A DNA stretch of 64,000 bases, from contig JAXLQJ010000008.1 in NCBI GenBank assembly GCA_046331705.1, positions 160,211-224,210 on the forward strand, given 5' to 3'. Positions 18,321-26,764 of this stretch are shown piece after piece; the first letter of the stretch is position 1, and each line of letters begins with the position of its first letter. This DNA is from JADJOY01 sp046331705 [NCBI: bacterium]. GTDB taxonomy: Bacteria > JADJOY01. The translations under genes and the position numbers were made by a program. The notes beneath the pieces were generated by a model that saw only the letters and a program-made list of their open reading frames with translations, was not told where the DNA came from and did not search any database.

Positions 18321-19832
18321 TCAGTACCGAAGCCAGCACCGAAGCGCGATGCGACTGCGTTCGGTGTCCTCTTCGGACACGTTGCTCGATCGCCAGCGGC
18401 TGCGACCGATCGCCTCCACGCGCAGCCACGGTTGAGGCTGCCACCCGACTCCCAGCTCGCCGCCCAGGAACTGATCCTCGCGCTGGCGGCCCGTCAGCGA
18501 GCTCGACTGATCGAACGTGTCCATGCCGCCGTCGACGCGCAGGTGCGCGTCCCAATCGCGCAGGAACTCGAGCGCGACGCGCGCGACGGCTTCGTTACGG
18601 ACCAGGAAGCTGCCGTCGGAGCCGAACACGTCGATGGGGGCTCTCGAGCCGCCGATCTCGATCTCGAGGTTCGACTGTGGCTTCCACTGGAGCGAGGCCT
18701 CGACCAGGAAGTCGAGATAGCCGTCGAGCGTGGTCTCGTCGAAGGTGCGGCTCTGGATGCCGGCTCGCGAGTCGATCGAGAGCTTGGGCGTGAGCGGGCC
18801 GCGCACCGCGAACGAGCCCTGCGCGAGATACGCCGCCCGCGGATCGCCGGTGAAATCGAGCGGCACGAATGGCGGGACCAGCCCGGAACGCCGTAGCGAC
18901 TCGGCGTCGGCCTCGCCGTCGATGCGGCCGAGATCGACGCGCGGCTCGAGCTCCCAGCCGGTGTCGAGCGTGCGACGAACCTTGAGCGCGGCCTCGTGGA
19001 CGTGAAAGCCGAAGAGGTCGTAGGGCTCGGGACCGAGGCTGGTGACGTAGTAGAGGTAGTCCGCCTCGAGGTACCAGGCGGACGTCGGCTCCCACCCCAC
19101 CAGGACGCCGCCCGCGCCGCGATCGAAGTCCGCGCCCGCGAGGCGAACGTCGGAGGCGTACTGGGCGAAATCCGTGAGATCGCTGGAGACGGTGGTGCGA
19201 TCGATCCACTCGCCGGCGGCGCCCAGGGCGAAGCCGCCGGCGAGAGTCTTGAGCGCAGCGCCCGAGACCGACTGGTCCACGGTGTTGAACTCGTCGTGGT
19301 CGACGAAGAGCGTGCCCGACGCTTCGTAACCCACGTCCAGCGTGGTGGCGGGTCGCGCGCGGCTCAGCCCGGCGGCGCGGCGCGCGACCACGGGCGGATC
19401 CTCGCCAGCGACCGGTGGCGCGAAGTCGCTCGGAAAGACCCACCGCGGCGAGAGCGCATCGAGGATCTCGCTCGGGGTCGCGATCGGCCGCTCCGAGTCC
19501 GGAGGTGGCGGAGCGGCACGGGCCTGGTCGGGGCCCGGCCGCGGCAAACGCAGGTCGAAACGGGCCACGGCGCGCAGCACCTCGTCGGCTTCGGCGTCGC
19601 TCGCTCGCAGCAGGATGTTGTCGTCGTAGCCGGCTTCGAGACCGAGGGCCGGAAGCAGGGCGAATGGGCCGAGACCGATCCCGGGGCTCGTCTCGGCCGC
19701 GCGCGCCGCCGAGAGCGTCACGACCACCAGCAGCACATGGGCCGCCGCCACGCGAGCCAGCGCGGCGCGGCGCAGGCGCCGTGCCGAGACACGCGTGGGC
19801 GAGCGGTGCGGGCAGACGCGATTCACGGACAC
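18321..19832 (-). CDS. Outer-membrane beta-barrel protein (BBP2-like)
   Basis: A 503-residue protein with a basic n-region and a signal peptide ending near ARAAETS. The mature part begins with ALGLEAGYDDNILL, the hallmark opening of beta-barrel-porin-2 proteins, and continues with many amphipathic strands (LDVGYEASGTLFVDHDEF, WYLEADYLYYVTS, LQWKPQSNLEIEIGG) to a terminal Tyr. BBP2 proteins are frequent in exopolysaccharide and PEP-CTERM loci, which suits the polysaccharide genes further along, but the export role is inferred. A GTG at 19832 was taken as the start; a longer frame to 20039 lacks signal features. Confidence 0.78.
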   Translation of the reverse strand: MSVNRVCPHRSPTRVSARRLRRAALARVAAAHVLLVVVTLSAARAAETSPGIGLGPFALLPALGLEAGYDDNILLRASDAEADEVLRAVARFDLRLPRPGPDQARAAPPPPDSERPIATPSEILDALSPRWVFPSDFAPPVAGEDPPVVARRAAGLSRARPATTLDVGYEASGTLFVDHDEFNTVDQSVSGAALKTLAGGFALGAAGEWIDRTTVSSDLTDFAQYASDVRLAGADFDRGAGGVLVGWEPTSAWYLEADYLYYVTSLGPEPYDLFGFHVHEAALKVRRTLDTGWELEPRVDLGRIDGEADAESLRRSGLVPPFVPLDFTGDPRAAYLAQGSFAVRGPLTPKLSIDSRAGIQSRTFDETTLDGYLDFLVEASLQWKPQSNLEIEIGGSRAPIDVFGSDGSFLVRNEAVARVALEFLRDWDAHLRVDGGMDTFDQSSSLTGRQREDQFLGGELGVGWQPQPWLRVEAIGRSRWRSSNVSEEDTERSRIALRCWLRY

Positions 19833-20044
19833 GAGGCGCGAGCGTGGGAGGTCGAAGGCAACGCCTGGCGCCAGTCGTGGCGCGAGGAGCGCGCGAGTAT
19901 AGACCGAGTGTGCTCCGCCGGCGCCGGCGGCGTCGTCAGCGACGCCCGCGTGAACGTCGGTTGATGGGCACCCGCGTTCTGCCTTACCTTGATCGCTCGC
20001 CAACTCTCCTCCTGCCGACTCGCACGCCGCGGGGACCACATCGA

Positions 20045-21622
20045 ATGCTGATCCGGTGTACGCACTGCAATCACGAGCTGCGCGTCCCCGATCAGCAGAT
20101 CAGTCCCACCGGCACTCGCGTTCTTTGCAAGAACTGCAACACGATCTTCGTCGCGCGGCGTGCGGCGGAAGAAGGGCGCGGTGCGGCTGCGGGCGGCGGC
20201 CCCGAGATCCTGCCGGTCGCCGACGATCCGGCCCTGGAAGCGGCGCTCGACCGCATCCTCGATCGAACGCCGTTGCCGGGCTCGTTGACGTCGCCGAACC
20301 GCACGGCGTTCGACGGATCGGAGGACGGCGAGGACACGACGGAGTCGGGATCGGGAGGCGGCGCGGACCCGTGGGCGCAGGTATCGCCGGAATCCCTCGG
20401 CATCTCGCTGGTCGACGACGAGCCCGAGGCGCGGATCGCACCGCCTGCGAGCGAGCCGCGGGCGCGCCCATCGGTTCCAGCCGAGACCGGCGACGGCGAG
20501 GTGGACGAGCTCCTCGACCAGGTGCTGCGCGATCTCGATCGCGCCCAACCATCACCCAGCGCGTCACCCGCCGCAACCGCGGGCGGGACTGCCGCGGGCG
20601 ACGCGCTGCGCCTGGACGTGGCGCAGCCGGCGCTGGCGAGCACGGCGCCCGCCGAGCCGCCACCCATGCCCACCACGACTGCGCTCGACCTCGACGCCAT
20701 CCTCGACGAGCTACGCTCCGAATCCGATGCTGCGCCGGCGACGTCGGGTGCGGGACGCGCCTCGGACTCCTTCGAGCTCGGCGAGGACGACTTCGGCGGA
20801 CCGACCATCGAGCTCGAGATCGGCTCCGATACGGTCGCGAAGGCCGGCACGGCGAATCCCGCGGCGCCGGCCCCGGAATCGCCCCACGAGCGCGAGCGAA
20901 GCCTTCACGACATCTACGAGGACGATCAGTCCCACCCTCCCACCGATGCCCTGGAGGCGCCGCGCGCCGGCCCGGCAACGGATCTCGCGCGTGCCGCAGC
21001 GGCGCCGACGGTGCCGCCGCGCACCCGCACCGTCACGCGCTCGGTCGACTCCGCCACCGGGCGCCGCGCAAGCGGCTCCAAGGGAACGCGCTCGCGATCG
21101 GCCGGGGTGTGGATCGCGATCGCGGTGGTGCTGATCGCCGTCGCGGCCGGGGCCGGCATCTGGTACGTCACGCAGCAACCCCCCGGGGCCAGCGCAGGAG
21201 GCGCCGCGCAACCCGCAGGCATGCCGACGTTCGCCTTCGAGCAAACGGACGGCCAGCTGGTCAAGATCAAGGGCGGGCTCGCCTACGTCGCCAGCGGGGT
21301 CGTGCGCAACACCTCGAGCTTCACCGTGTACGTGGTCCGGGTCTCCGGCGTGCTGCGCACCACCGACGGCCGCGAGGTCGGCCGCGCCGCGAGCTACGCG
21401 GGCAACAATCCCTCACCCGAGTCGCTCACCCGACTCCCACGCGCGGAGATCGAGGCGGCCTTGGATACGCGCATCGGCGAGGGCGGGTCGAACGTCAAGC
21501 TCGACTCGATGGGCGCGATCCCCTTCACCCTCGTGTTCTGGAACGTGCCGTCGGACGCCAACCGGACCGAGCTCAGCGCGCAGGCTCGTTCGTTTCCGTC
21601 CGCGGCCACGAACGGCGGCTGA
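20045..21622 (+). CDS. MJ0042-type zinc-ribbon membrane protein with DUF3426-like C-terminus
   Basis: A 525-residue protein with three parts. An N-terminal zinc ribbon has Cys5, Cys8, Cys28 and Cys31 (MLIRCTHC ... VLCKNC). A long acidic, Pro/Ala-rich disordered region (about 40-350) carries repeated short acidic helices. One membrane helix (about 353-375) is followed by an extracytoplasmic domain (YVASGVVRNTSSFTVYVVRV) resembling the DUF3426 fold. This architecture is common in deltaproteobacteria and has no settled function; a cytoplasmic sensor coupled to the envelope is a guess. The ATG at 20045 starts directly at the ribbon. Confidence 0.82.
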   Translation: MLIRCTHCNHELRVPDQQISPTGTRVLCKNCNTIFVARRAAEEGRGAAAGGGPEILPVADDPALEAALDRILDRTPLPGSLTSPNRTAFDGSEDGEDTTESGSGGGADPWAQVSPESLGISLVDDEPEARIAPPASEPRARPSVPAETGDGEVDELLDQVLRDLDRAQPSPSASPAATAGGTAAGDALRLDVAQPALASTAPAEPPPMPTTTALDLDAILDELRSESDAAPATSGAGRASDSFELGEDDFGGPTIELEIGSDTVAKAGTANPAAPAPESPHERERSLHDIYEDDQSHPPTDALEAPRAGPATDLARAAAAPTVPPRTRTVTRSVDSATGRRASGSKGTRSRSAGVWIAIAVVLIAVAAGAGIWYVTQQPPGASAGGAAQPAGMPTFAFEQTDGQLVKIKGGLAYVASGVVRNTSSFTVYVVRVSGVLRTTDGREVGRAASYAGNNPSPESLTRLPRAEIEAALDTRIGEGGSNVKLDSMGAIPFTLVFWNVPSDANRTELSAQARSFPSAATNGG

Positions 21623-21701
21623 ACCGCGTCCCCGCGTCCTGCGCGCGAGCGCGTGCGCCGACCGACTGCGGCCCCATCCCGCTGCGATTCACGACGACAC
21701 C

Positions 21702-22574
21702 ATGGCCGAGGGGCGGGACGAGCGCCACGGCGCCGATCGCGTCGACCGGCTGCTGACGCGGCTCAAGGCACTTCCCGAGTCCGCGATGCGACTCGCGGTG
21801 CTCACCGAGGAAGTGACGGAGTCCGACGACGGCGACGCCGTCGAGCTGCTGGCGGGACTGATGGCGCGCGCCGCGCGCCGTCCCTCGCTCGACCATCAGG
21901 GCGCCCTCGCCCTCATTCCCGGCGAGGAGCTGGCGCGGCGGCTCGGCTACGAGCGCGTGAGCCGGCTCTACCGCGAGGCGCGTCAGCGCGGGCACACGGA
22001 GGTGTGCCAGCTCTTTCTCGCAGCGGGGATGCGACCGAACGAGGAGTCGGGGCTACTCGCGCCGCCGCGCGGCGAGACGCTGACGCTCGGCGAGCGCAAG
22101 GCGCTCGCGCGGCGGCTACCGCGCCAGAAGCTCGATCGGTTGCTCGCCGACCCGAATCCCGACGTCGTCGAGAACCTGCTGCGCAACCCCGCCATGACCG
22201 AGCGCGAGGTGCTGCGGGTGACGTCGCGCCGACCGGTCCACCCGGACGTGTTGCTGCGGGTGTTCGCCAATCCCCGCTGGTCGAACCGCTACCGTGTCCG
22301 CAAAGCGTTGATCTACAACCCGAACACGCCGATCCAGATTTCGCTGAACCTGGTGACGTTCCTGTCGGGCGGCGATCTGGCGATCCTGGGCCGCGATCCT
22401 GGCGTCCACGCGCTGGTGCGTGAACGCGCTCGTGCCGTGTTGCGACGGCGCGGGGAACGAGCGGGCAGCCCGCCGCTCGAACGCGCCGCGAGCCCCGACG
22501 ACGTCGTTCAGGAGGACTTGGAGCCCGCGTCGGTCGACGAGCGCTCGGAACCCGAGGACGGCGATTCCGACTGA
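21702..22574 (+). CDS. Helical-repeat (HEAT-like / leucine-rich-variant) protein, function unknown
   Basis: A 290-residue soluble protein with no enzyme motif. The middle is helical-repeat-like: [40 protein letters not shown] and [20 protein letters not shown] all have the PNxxVxxxLLxNP rhythm of leucine-rich-variant/HEAT repeats. The C-terminal 50 residues are acidic and probably disordered. It lies 79 bases after the zinc-ribbon gene on the same strand, so the two may be expressed together. Its last 67 bases overlap tatA on the opposite strand. Confidence 0.75.
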   Translation: MAEGRDERHGADRVDRLLTRLKALPESAMRLAVLTEEVTESDDGDAVELLAGLMARAARRPSLDHQGALALIPGEELARRLGYERVSRLYREARQRGHTEVCQLFLAAGMRPNEESGLLAPPRGETLTLGERKALARRLPRQKLDRLLADPNPDVVENLLRNPAMTEREVLRVTSRRPVHPDVLLRVFANPRWSNRYRVRKALIYNPNTPIQISLNLVTFLSGGDLAILGRDPGVHALVRERARAVLRRRGERAGSPPLERAASPDDVVQEDLEPASVDERSEPEDGDSD

Positions 22575-22759
22575 GACTCGCCCTTGGGCGGCGTCACGTC
22601 GATGGCGTCCGGCTCCCGAGTGGCCTTGCGGAAGTTCTTGATGGCGTGGCCGAGCCCGGAGCCGAGCTCGGGCAGGCGCCCGACCCCGAACACGATGATG
22701 ATGATCACGAGAATGACGATCAGCTCCGGCATTCCCAGTCCGAACATCGCAGCCACCAT
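22508..22759 (-). CDS. tatA: Sec-independent translocase subunit TatA/TatE
   Basis: An 83-residue protein with the TatA plan: a short N-terminal membrane helix ([24 protein letters not shown]), the hinge glycine-rich turn, an amphipathic helix ([17 protein letters not shown]) and a polar tail. TatA oligomers form the pore for folded, twin-arginine substrates. A GGGAGAGG ribosome site supports the ATG at 22759, although FGLGMPEL could also begin at 22747. No tatB or tatC is nearby. The tail overlaps the convergent repeat-protein gene by 67 bases. Confidence 0.93.
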   Translation of the reverse strand: MVAAMFGLGMPELIVILVIIIIVFGVGRLPELGSGLGHAIKNFRKATREPDAIDVTPPKGESQSESPSSGSERSSTDAGSKSS

Positions 22760-22863
22760 CGCGCCACCTCTCCCCTCACGGCTCCCGAACGCGGTCTAGC
22801 ACCGCGAGGCAGCCGGCTCAACTCGGGCAGCCGCGGCGCGCCTGGCGTCCGAGCGAGCGGCGA

Positions 22864-24576
22864 TCAGCCGGCGGCGGGCGCCGCGGCCCGCTCCGCGGGA
22901 TCTTGGAAGCGCACGGGCACGTGCACGTCGACCACGACGTCGGCGGGCCGTTTCGCAGCTTCCTTCGCCGCGTTCCGTCGCTCGACCTGGGTGACGGGGC
23001 TTCCCGCCTCGAGCTTGGGACCCGTGGGCGTGAACGAGGGGTGCGTGAGCACGGGGGGCGCGCCGCGTCGCTTGGTCGCCCAGCGCCAGGCGCGCTTCAT
23101 CAGCAGCGCCCCGAGCTCGAACGTCCACTCGGGCCGCGCGAGATAGCGCTTGAGATGATGGATCGGCTGACGCAGGTGGCTGAGGAGCTGGATCTTGAGC
23201 AGCGACGACTGGACCAGCTTCTCGACTTCGCCCGACGCCCACTCGGGAGTGTTGAACGCGGAGCGGGTGTACGCGGTGTTGGTGAAATCGAAGCCCTCGC
23301 GCAGCAGCCCCTTCTCCTGGCATTGCTCGTAGAGCTCGGTCCCCGGCAGCGGGTTGGCGACGAAGAACCACGCGCTCTGCAGCTTCAGCCGCTTCGCGAG
23401 GTTGTACGACTCCTTCATCTGCGCCGTGGTCTCGCCGGGGAATCCCATGATGAAGAACGCGTTGTGATCGAGGCCCACCTTCTTGACGGCCTCGACCACC
23501 TTCTCGGCGTGTTTCAGGTTGGTCGGCTTCTTGATGACGTCGCGCAGCACTTCCTGGTTTCCGCTCTCGAAGGCCAGCGTGACCTCGTAGCAGCCCGCCT
23601 TCTTCATGAGCGTCAGCATCTCTTCGTCCAGGGTCCACATCGCGACGCCGTTGGGCGTGGACCACACGATGTCGAGCTTGCGGTCGATCATCGCTTGGAA
23701 GAGGTGCTTGGCACGCTTGCGGTCCATCGTGAGGTTGTCGTCCTCGAACTGGAACTCGCGGATGCCGTAGGTGTTGCGGACCTGCTCGATCTCGCCCAGG
23801 ACGCTCTCGGCCGATCGTCCTCGGTACTTCTGACCCCAGAAGCGCATCGACGAGCAGAACGTGCACTTCGCCGGGCAGCCGCGCGACGACTGGATGGTGG
23901 TCGTCACCGCCTCCTTCGAGTACACGCCGTGGGCACGGTTGGCGCTCGAGTAGACCTCGAGATCGATGAGGTCACGCGCCGGCCAGGGCAAGCTGTCGAG
24001 ATCCTCGATGAAGGTGGTCTTCGGGGTGATCCGCACCTCGCCGCCTTCGCGCCACGCGAGGCCATCGATGCCCTCGACGCTCTCGCCGGCGTTCAGCCGG
24101 TCCAGGAGGTCGAGCCCCGACATCTCGCCCTCGCCGATGACGATGTAGTCGAGATGGGGATTCTGCTCGAGGCATTGCCGCGCCAGGAAGCTCGGATGCG
24201 TGCCGCCGACCACCGTGACGACACCCGGGTTCACTTCCTTCGCGACCCGCAGCACTTCTTCCACGCAGGGATACGACGACGAGAAGAGCGTGGTCACGCC
24301 GACCACGTCGGGCTGGTACTGGCGAATGCGCGCCTTGATCTCCTCGGGGTGCAACCCGACCTGACGGAAGCCGTCGTCGAGGATGCGCCGGTTGCTGAAA
24401 CCCTCCGCCGTGGCATCGAGGATCTGAACGTCGTAGCGACGCCGGAACGTCGCCGCCAGGTACATGGCGCCGAGCGGCGGCATGCACGCGAGGATCTGCT
24501 CCGATCCCACCCGTGTCGGCGGAAACACCAACAGCACCTTGCGGATACCGTTGGGCGACTTGGTCGAGTCCAGCAT
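22864..24576 (-). CDS. B12-binding radical SAM protein
   Basis: A 570-residue enzyme with an N-terminal cobalamin-binding Rossmann domain (KVLLVFPPTRVGSEQ, VVGVTTLFSSSYP, VVTVVGGTHPSF), a radical SAM barrel with the cluster motif Cys234-x3-Cys238-x2-Cys241 (RGCPAKCTFCSS), and a C-terminal extension rich in basic residues. Members methylate unactivated carbons or phosphorus, or remodel lipids such as hopanoids; the substrate cannot be read from sequence. A GAGGAGAA site eight bases before the ATG at 24576 decides the start against a longer frame to 24648. It is divergent from the coiled-coil gene. Confidence 0.9.
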   Translation of the reverse strand: MLDSTKSPNGIRKVLLVFPPTRVGSEQILACMPPLGAMYLAATFRRRYDVQILDATAEGFSNRRILDDGFRQVGLHPEEIKARIRQYQPDVVGVTTLFSSSYPCVEEVLRVAKEVNPGVVTVVGGTHPSFLARQCLEQNPHLDYIVIGEGEMSGLDLLDRLNAGESVEGIDGLAWREGGEVRITPKTTFIEDLDSLPWPARDLIDLEVYSSANRAHGVYSKEAVTTTIQSSRGCPAKCTFCSSMRFWGQKYRGRSAESVLGEIEQVRNTYGIREFQFEDDNLTMDRKRAKHLFQAMIDRKLDIVWSTPNGVAMWTLDEEMLTLMKKAGCYEVTLAFESGNQEVLRDVIKKPTNLKHAEKVVEAVKKVGLDHNAFFIMGFPGETTAQMKESYNLAKRLKLQSAWFFVANPLPGTELYEQCQEKGLLREGFDFTNTAYTRSAFNTPEWASGEVEKLVQSSLLKIQLLSHLRQPIHHLKRYLARPEWTFELGALLMKRAWRWATKRRGAPPVLTHPSFTPTGPKLEAGSPVTQVERRNAAKEAAKRPADVVVDVHVPVRFQDPAERAAAPAAG

Positions 24577-24820
24577 GAGGCGATTCTCCTCGAGATCGAA
24601 CGGTGATGACGATCGGAGCCGGCGCTCGCGTCCAGCAGCGCGCGTCACTCGGCCCGCCAGCGGGCTACAGCAGTACCATACCCGCCGACGGATTCGAAAT
24701 CACACGGACTGATCACACGGACTGATCGGAACGAGGCTCGGCCCAGGCTTCGCGCGCGAGGACGTGGGACCCGCGTTGACACGCTACACTCGATCTGGGA
24801 CAAGGAGGGCGATCCCGCAC

Positions 24821-26671
24821 ATGACGGCCGACGCGATGCGAATCCGCGACGTGACATCGATGGCTCTGACCGACATCCGGGCGGAGATCGAGCTCATCCA
24901 GACCGAGGCCCGGCGCATGGCGCCGTCGGAAGCCGAGTTCATGCGCCGCTTTCCGACGATGGCGGCGCGCCTCAAGTCGCTCCTCGAGCAGCGCGATCGC
25001 CTGGACGGCGAGGCGTCGACCAGCCGCCCCACATCCCCCGAGCCTGCCGCGCCGCGGACCGCTCCGCCGGCGAATCGCGCGCCGCGCGTCGTCGGCCCCA
25101 CGCGCCGGCCGACGAGCTTCCTCGATCTTCGCGAGGAGCTGCTCGAAGGCGATGCCACGGCCACGAGCGAGCCCGCCTTCCCCGCCGCTGCCGCCCCCGA
25201 CCTGGACGACGGGCGCCTGCGCAAGGAGCTCGCGGCCCGAGACGCGGAGATCCGCCGGCTGCGGGAGGAGCGCGACGACTGGCGCGGCAAGGCCGAGGGC
25301 GCGGAAGGGCGACTCACCCGCGGCGCGGAGATCGCCCGCCGCTTGGAAGAGTCGCTGAGCGAGCTCGACACGCTGCGCGCTCGCGTCGCCGAGCTGGAAT
25401 CGACCGCCGCCCACGCCGACGACGCCACCGAGACTGCCACCGAGCTGCGCACCGAAGTCGACCACCTTCGCCACGAGCAAGAAGCCATGCAGGCCGCCCA
25501 CCACCAAGAGCTGGAACGCCTTCGCGAACGACACCGTCAAGAGATCGAGAGCTGGATCGAGCGCGAGAACGAGCGCGCCCAGCTCGAAGCGCGCGTCGCG
25601 AGCCTCGAGTCCGAGCTGGCCAGCGCTCGCTCGGGTGGCGAGCAAGCGCGCGAGTCCCTCGAACGGGAGCGCGCACGGCTGCACGAGGAGCTCGACGCGG
25701 CTCGCGCCGAAGGCGCCGCCGGCTCCGCCGAACGCGAGCGGCTCTCGCATCAGCTCGAAGCGGCCACGCTCGATCGCAACGTGGTCAGCGTCGGCATCCT
25801 CCAGGCGGTGCAGCGACTGGCCGAGCGCATCGAGGAGGATCCCCGCTACGGCGCGCTGCCGGAGGGAGACCCCGTGCTCGGCGACTTGCGCCGCAGCCTG
25901 TTCCAGGACCTCGAGCGCTTCGCCCAGCACGCGCGCGCGATCGGCACGGACATGGGCGCGGAGGCGTTCCTCCACGCGATCGGCGATCGGCTCGACGCCA
26001 TCCCGGAGTGGGTCGGCGGCCTCCTCGAGGCCATCACCCGCCTGAACGAATCGTCGCGCATGGTGCTGAGCGCGCGCGACGAGGAGATGAGGCAAGAGCT
26101 CGCCGCGCGTGAGCAGGCCGAAGCACGCGCCACCACGCTCGAGAGCCGCGTGGGCGAGCTCGAGACGGCGCTCGCGGATGCGGCGCGCGACGCGCGCGAG
26201 CAGGCCACCGACGCCGCAGGTCGCTTGACGGCGCTCGACGCCGACCTCGCCGCTGCGCGCGCCAGCGTCAGCTCGCTCGAGGCCGACCTGGCGTCGACCC
26301 GCACGCGACTTTCCGAGCTCGAGGCCGAGCATCGTGCGCAGCTCGAGGCGAGCGCGAGCCTCGACCAGCGCGCGCGACGCGACGCGGCCGAGCTGCAGCG
26401 CCTCGAGGAAGCGCTCGAGGAAACGGAGCGCCGGAAGGCCGAGCTCGAGTCCGAGCTGACGGCGACCCGGCACGGGTTGAGCACGGCGCAGACCCGGATC
26501 GGCGAGATCGAGAAGAGTCTCGCCGAGGCCGTCGAGCGCGCCGCGCAAGCCGATCGCGAGGCCCTCGAGCTCGGCAACGCGCTCGCGGAAGCCCGCGCCC
26601 GGGTGGCCGCGTTCGAGCAAACGATCGAGCGGGTGGCGCGCGAGCTCACGGCCTCGCTGACCGACCCCTGA
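24821..26671 (+). CDS. Large coiled-coil protein, function unknown
   Basis: A 616-residue protein dominated by heptad-rich, Glu/Arg/Ala sequence (about 130-330 and 415-610). The coils flank a more globular segment (about 330-410: NVVSVGILQAVQRLAERIEE ... IPEWVGGLLEAITRLNESS). A Pro-rich linker (about 65-110) separates a short N-terminal helix pair. No membrane segment or catalytic motif is seen. Structural or scaffolding proteins such as myxobacterial cytoskeletal coils look like this, but low-complexity similarity is weak evidence. AAGGAGGG lies about 12 bases before the chosen ATG; starts at 24836 or 24860 are possible. Confidence 0.7.
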   Translation: MTADAMRIRDVTSMALTDIRAEIELIQTEARRMAPSEAEFMRRFPTMAARLKSLLEQRDRLDGEASTSRPTSPEPAAPRTAPPANRAPRVVGPTRRPTSFLDLREELLEGDATATSEPAFPAAAAPDLDDGRLRKELAARDAEIRRLREERDDWRGKAEGAEGRLTRGAEIARRLEESLSELDTLRARVAELESTAAHADDATETATELRTEVDHLRHEQEAMQAAHHQELERLRERHRQEIESWIERENERAQLEARVASLESELASARSGGEQARESLERERARLHEELDAARAEGAAGSAERERLSHQLEAATLDRNVVSVGILQAVQRLAERIEEDPRYGALPEGDPVLGDLRRSLFQDLERFAQHARAIGTDMGAEAFLHAIGDRLDAIPEWVGGLLEAITRLNESSRMVLSARDEEMRQELAAREQAEARATTLESRVGELETALADAARDAREQATDAAGRLTALDADLAAARASVSSLEADLASTRTRLSELEAEHRAQLEASASLDQRARRDAAELQRLEEALEETERRKAELESELTATRHGLSTAQTRIGEIEKSLAEAVERAAQADREALELGNALAEARARVAAFEQTIERVARELTASLTDP

Positions 26672-26678
26672 GCGAGCG

Positions 26679-26697
26679 GCGCGGCGGTGCGCCGCGC
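26679..26697. terminator. GC-rich hairpin after the coiled-coil gene
   Basis: An eight-base-pair GC stem (26679-26686 with 26690-26697) and three-base loop lies eight bases after the coiled-coil stop. No T-run follows, so it is at most a candidate terminator. Confidence 0.4.
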
Positions 26698-26733
26698 AGC
26701 CCGAAGGGACCGACTGCTGGCACGCTACCCGCC

Positions 26734-26764
26734 GAATCGAGCGCGCTCGGCTCGCGCTCGATTC
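26734..26764. terminator. 12-bp perfect hairpin between convergent genes
   Basis: Arms GAATCGAGCGCG (26734-26745) and CGCGCTCGATTC (26753-26764) pair perfectly around a seven-base loop. The hairpin sits between the ends of the coiled-coil gene and the convergent sugar-transferase gene, touching the latter's stop codon. Position and strength suit a bidirectional terminator, although no T-tract is present on either strand. Confidence 0.6.
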
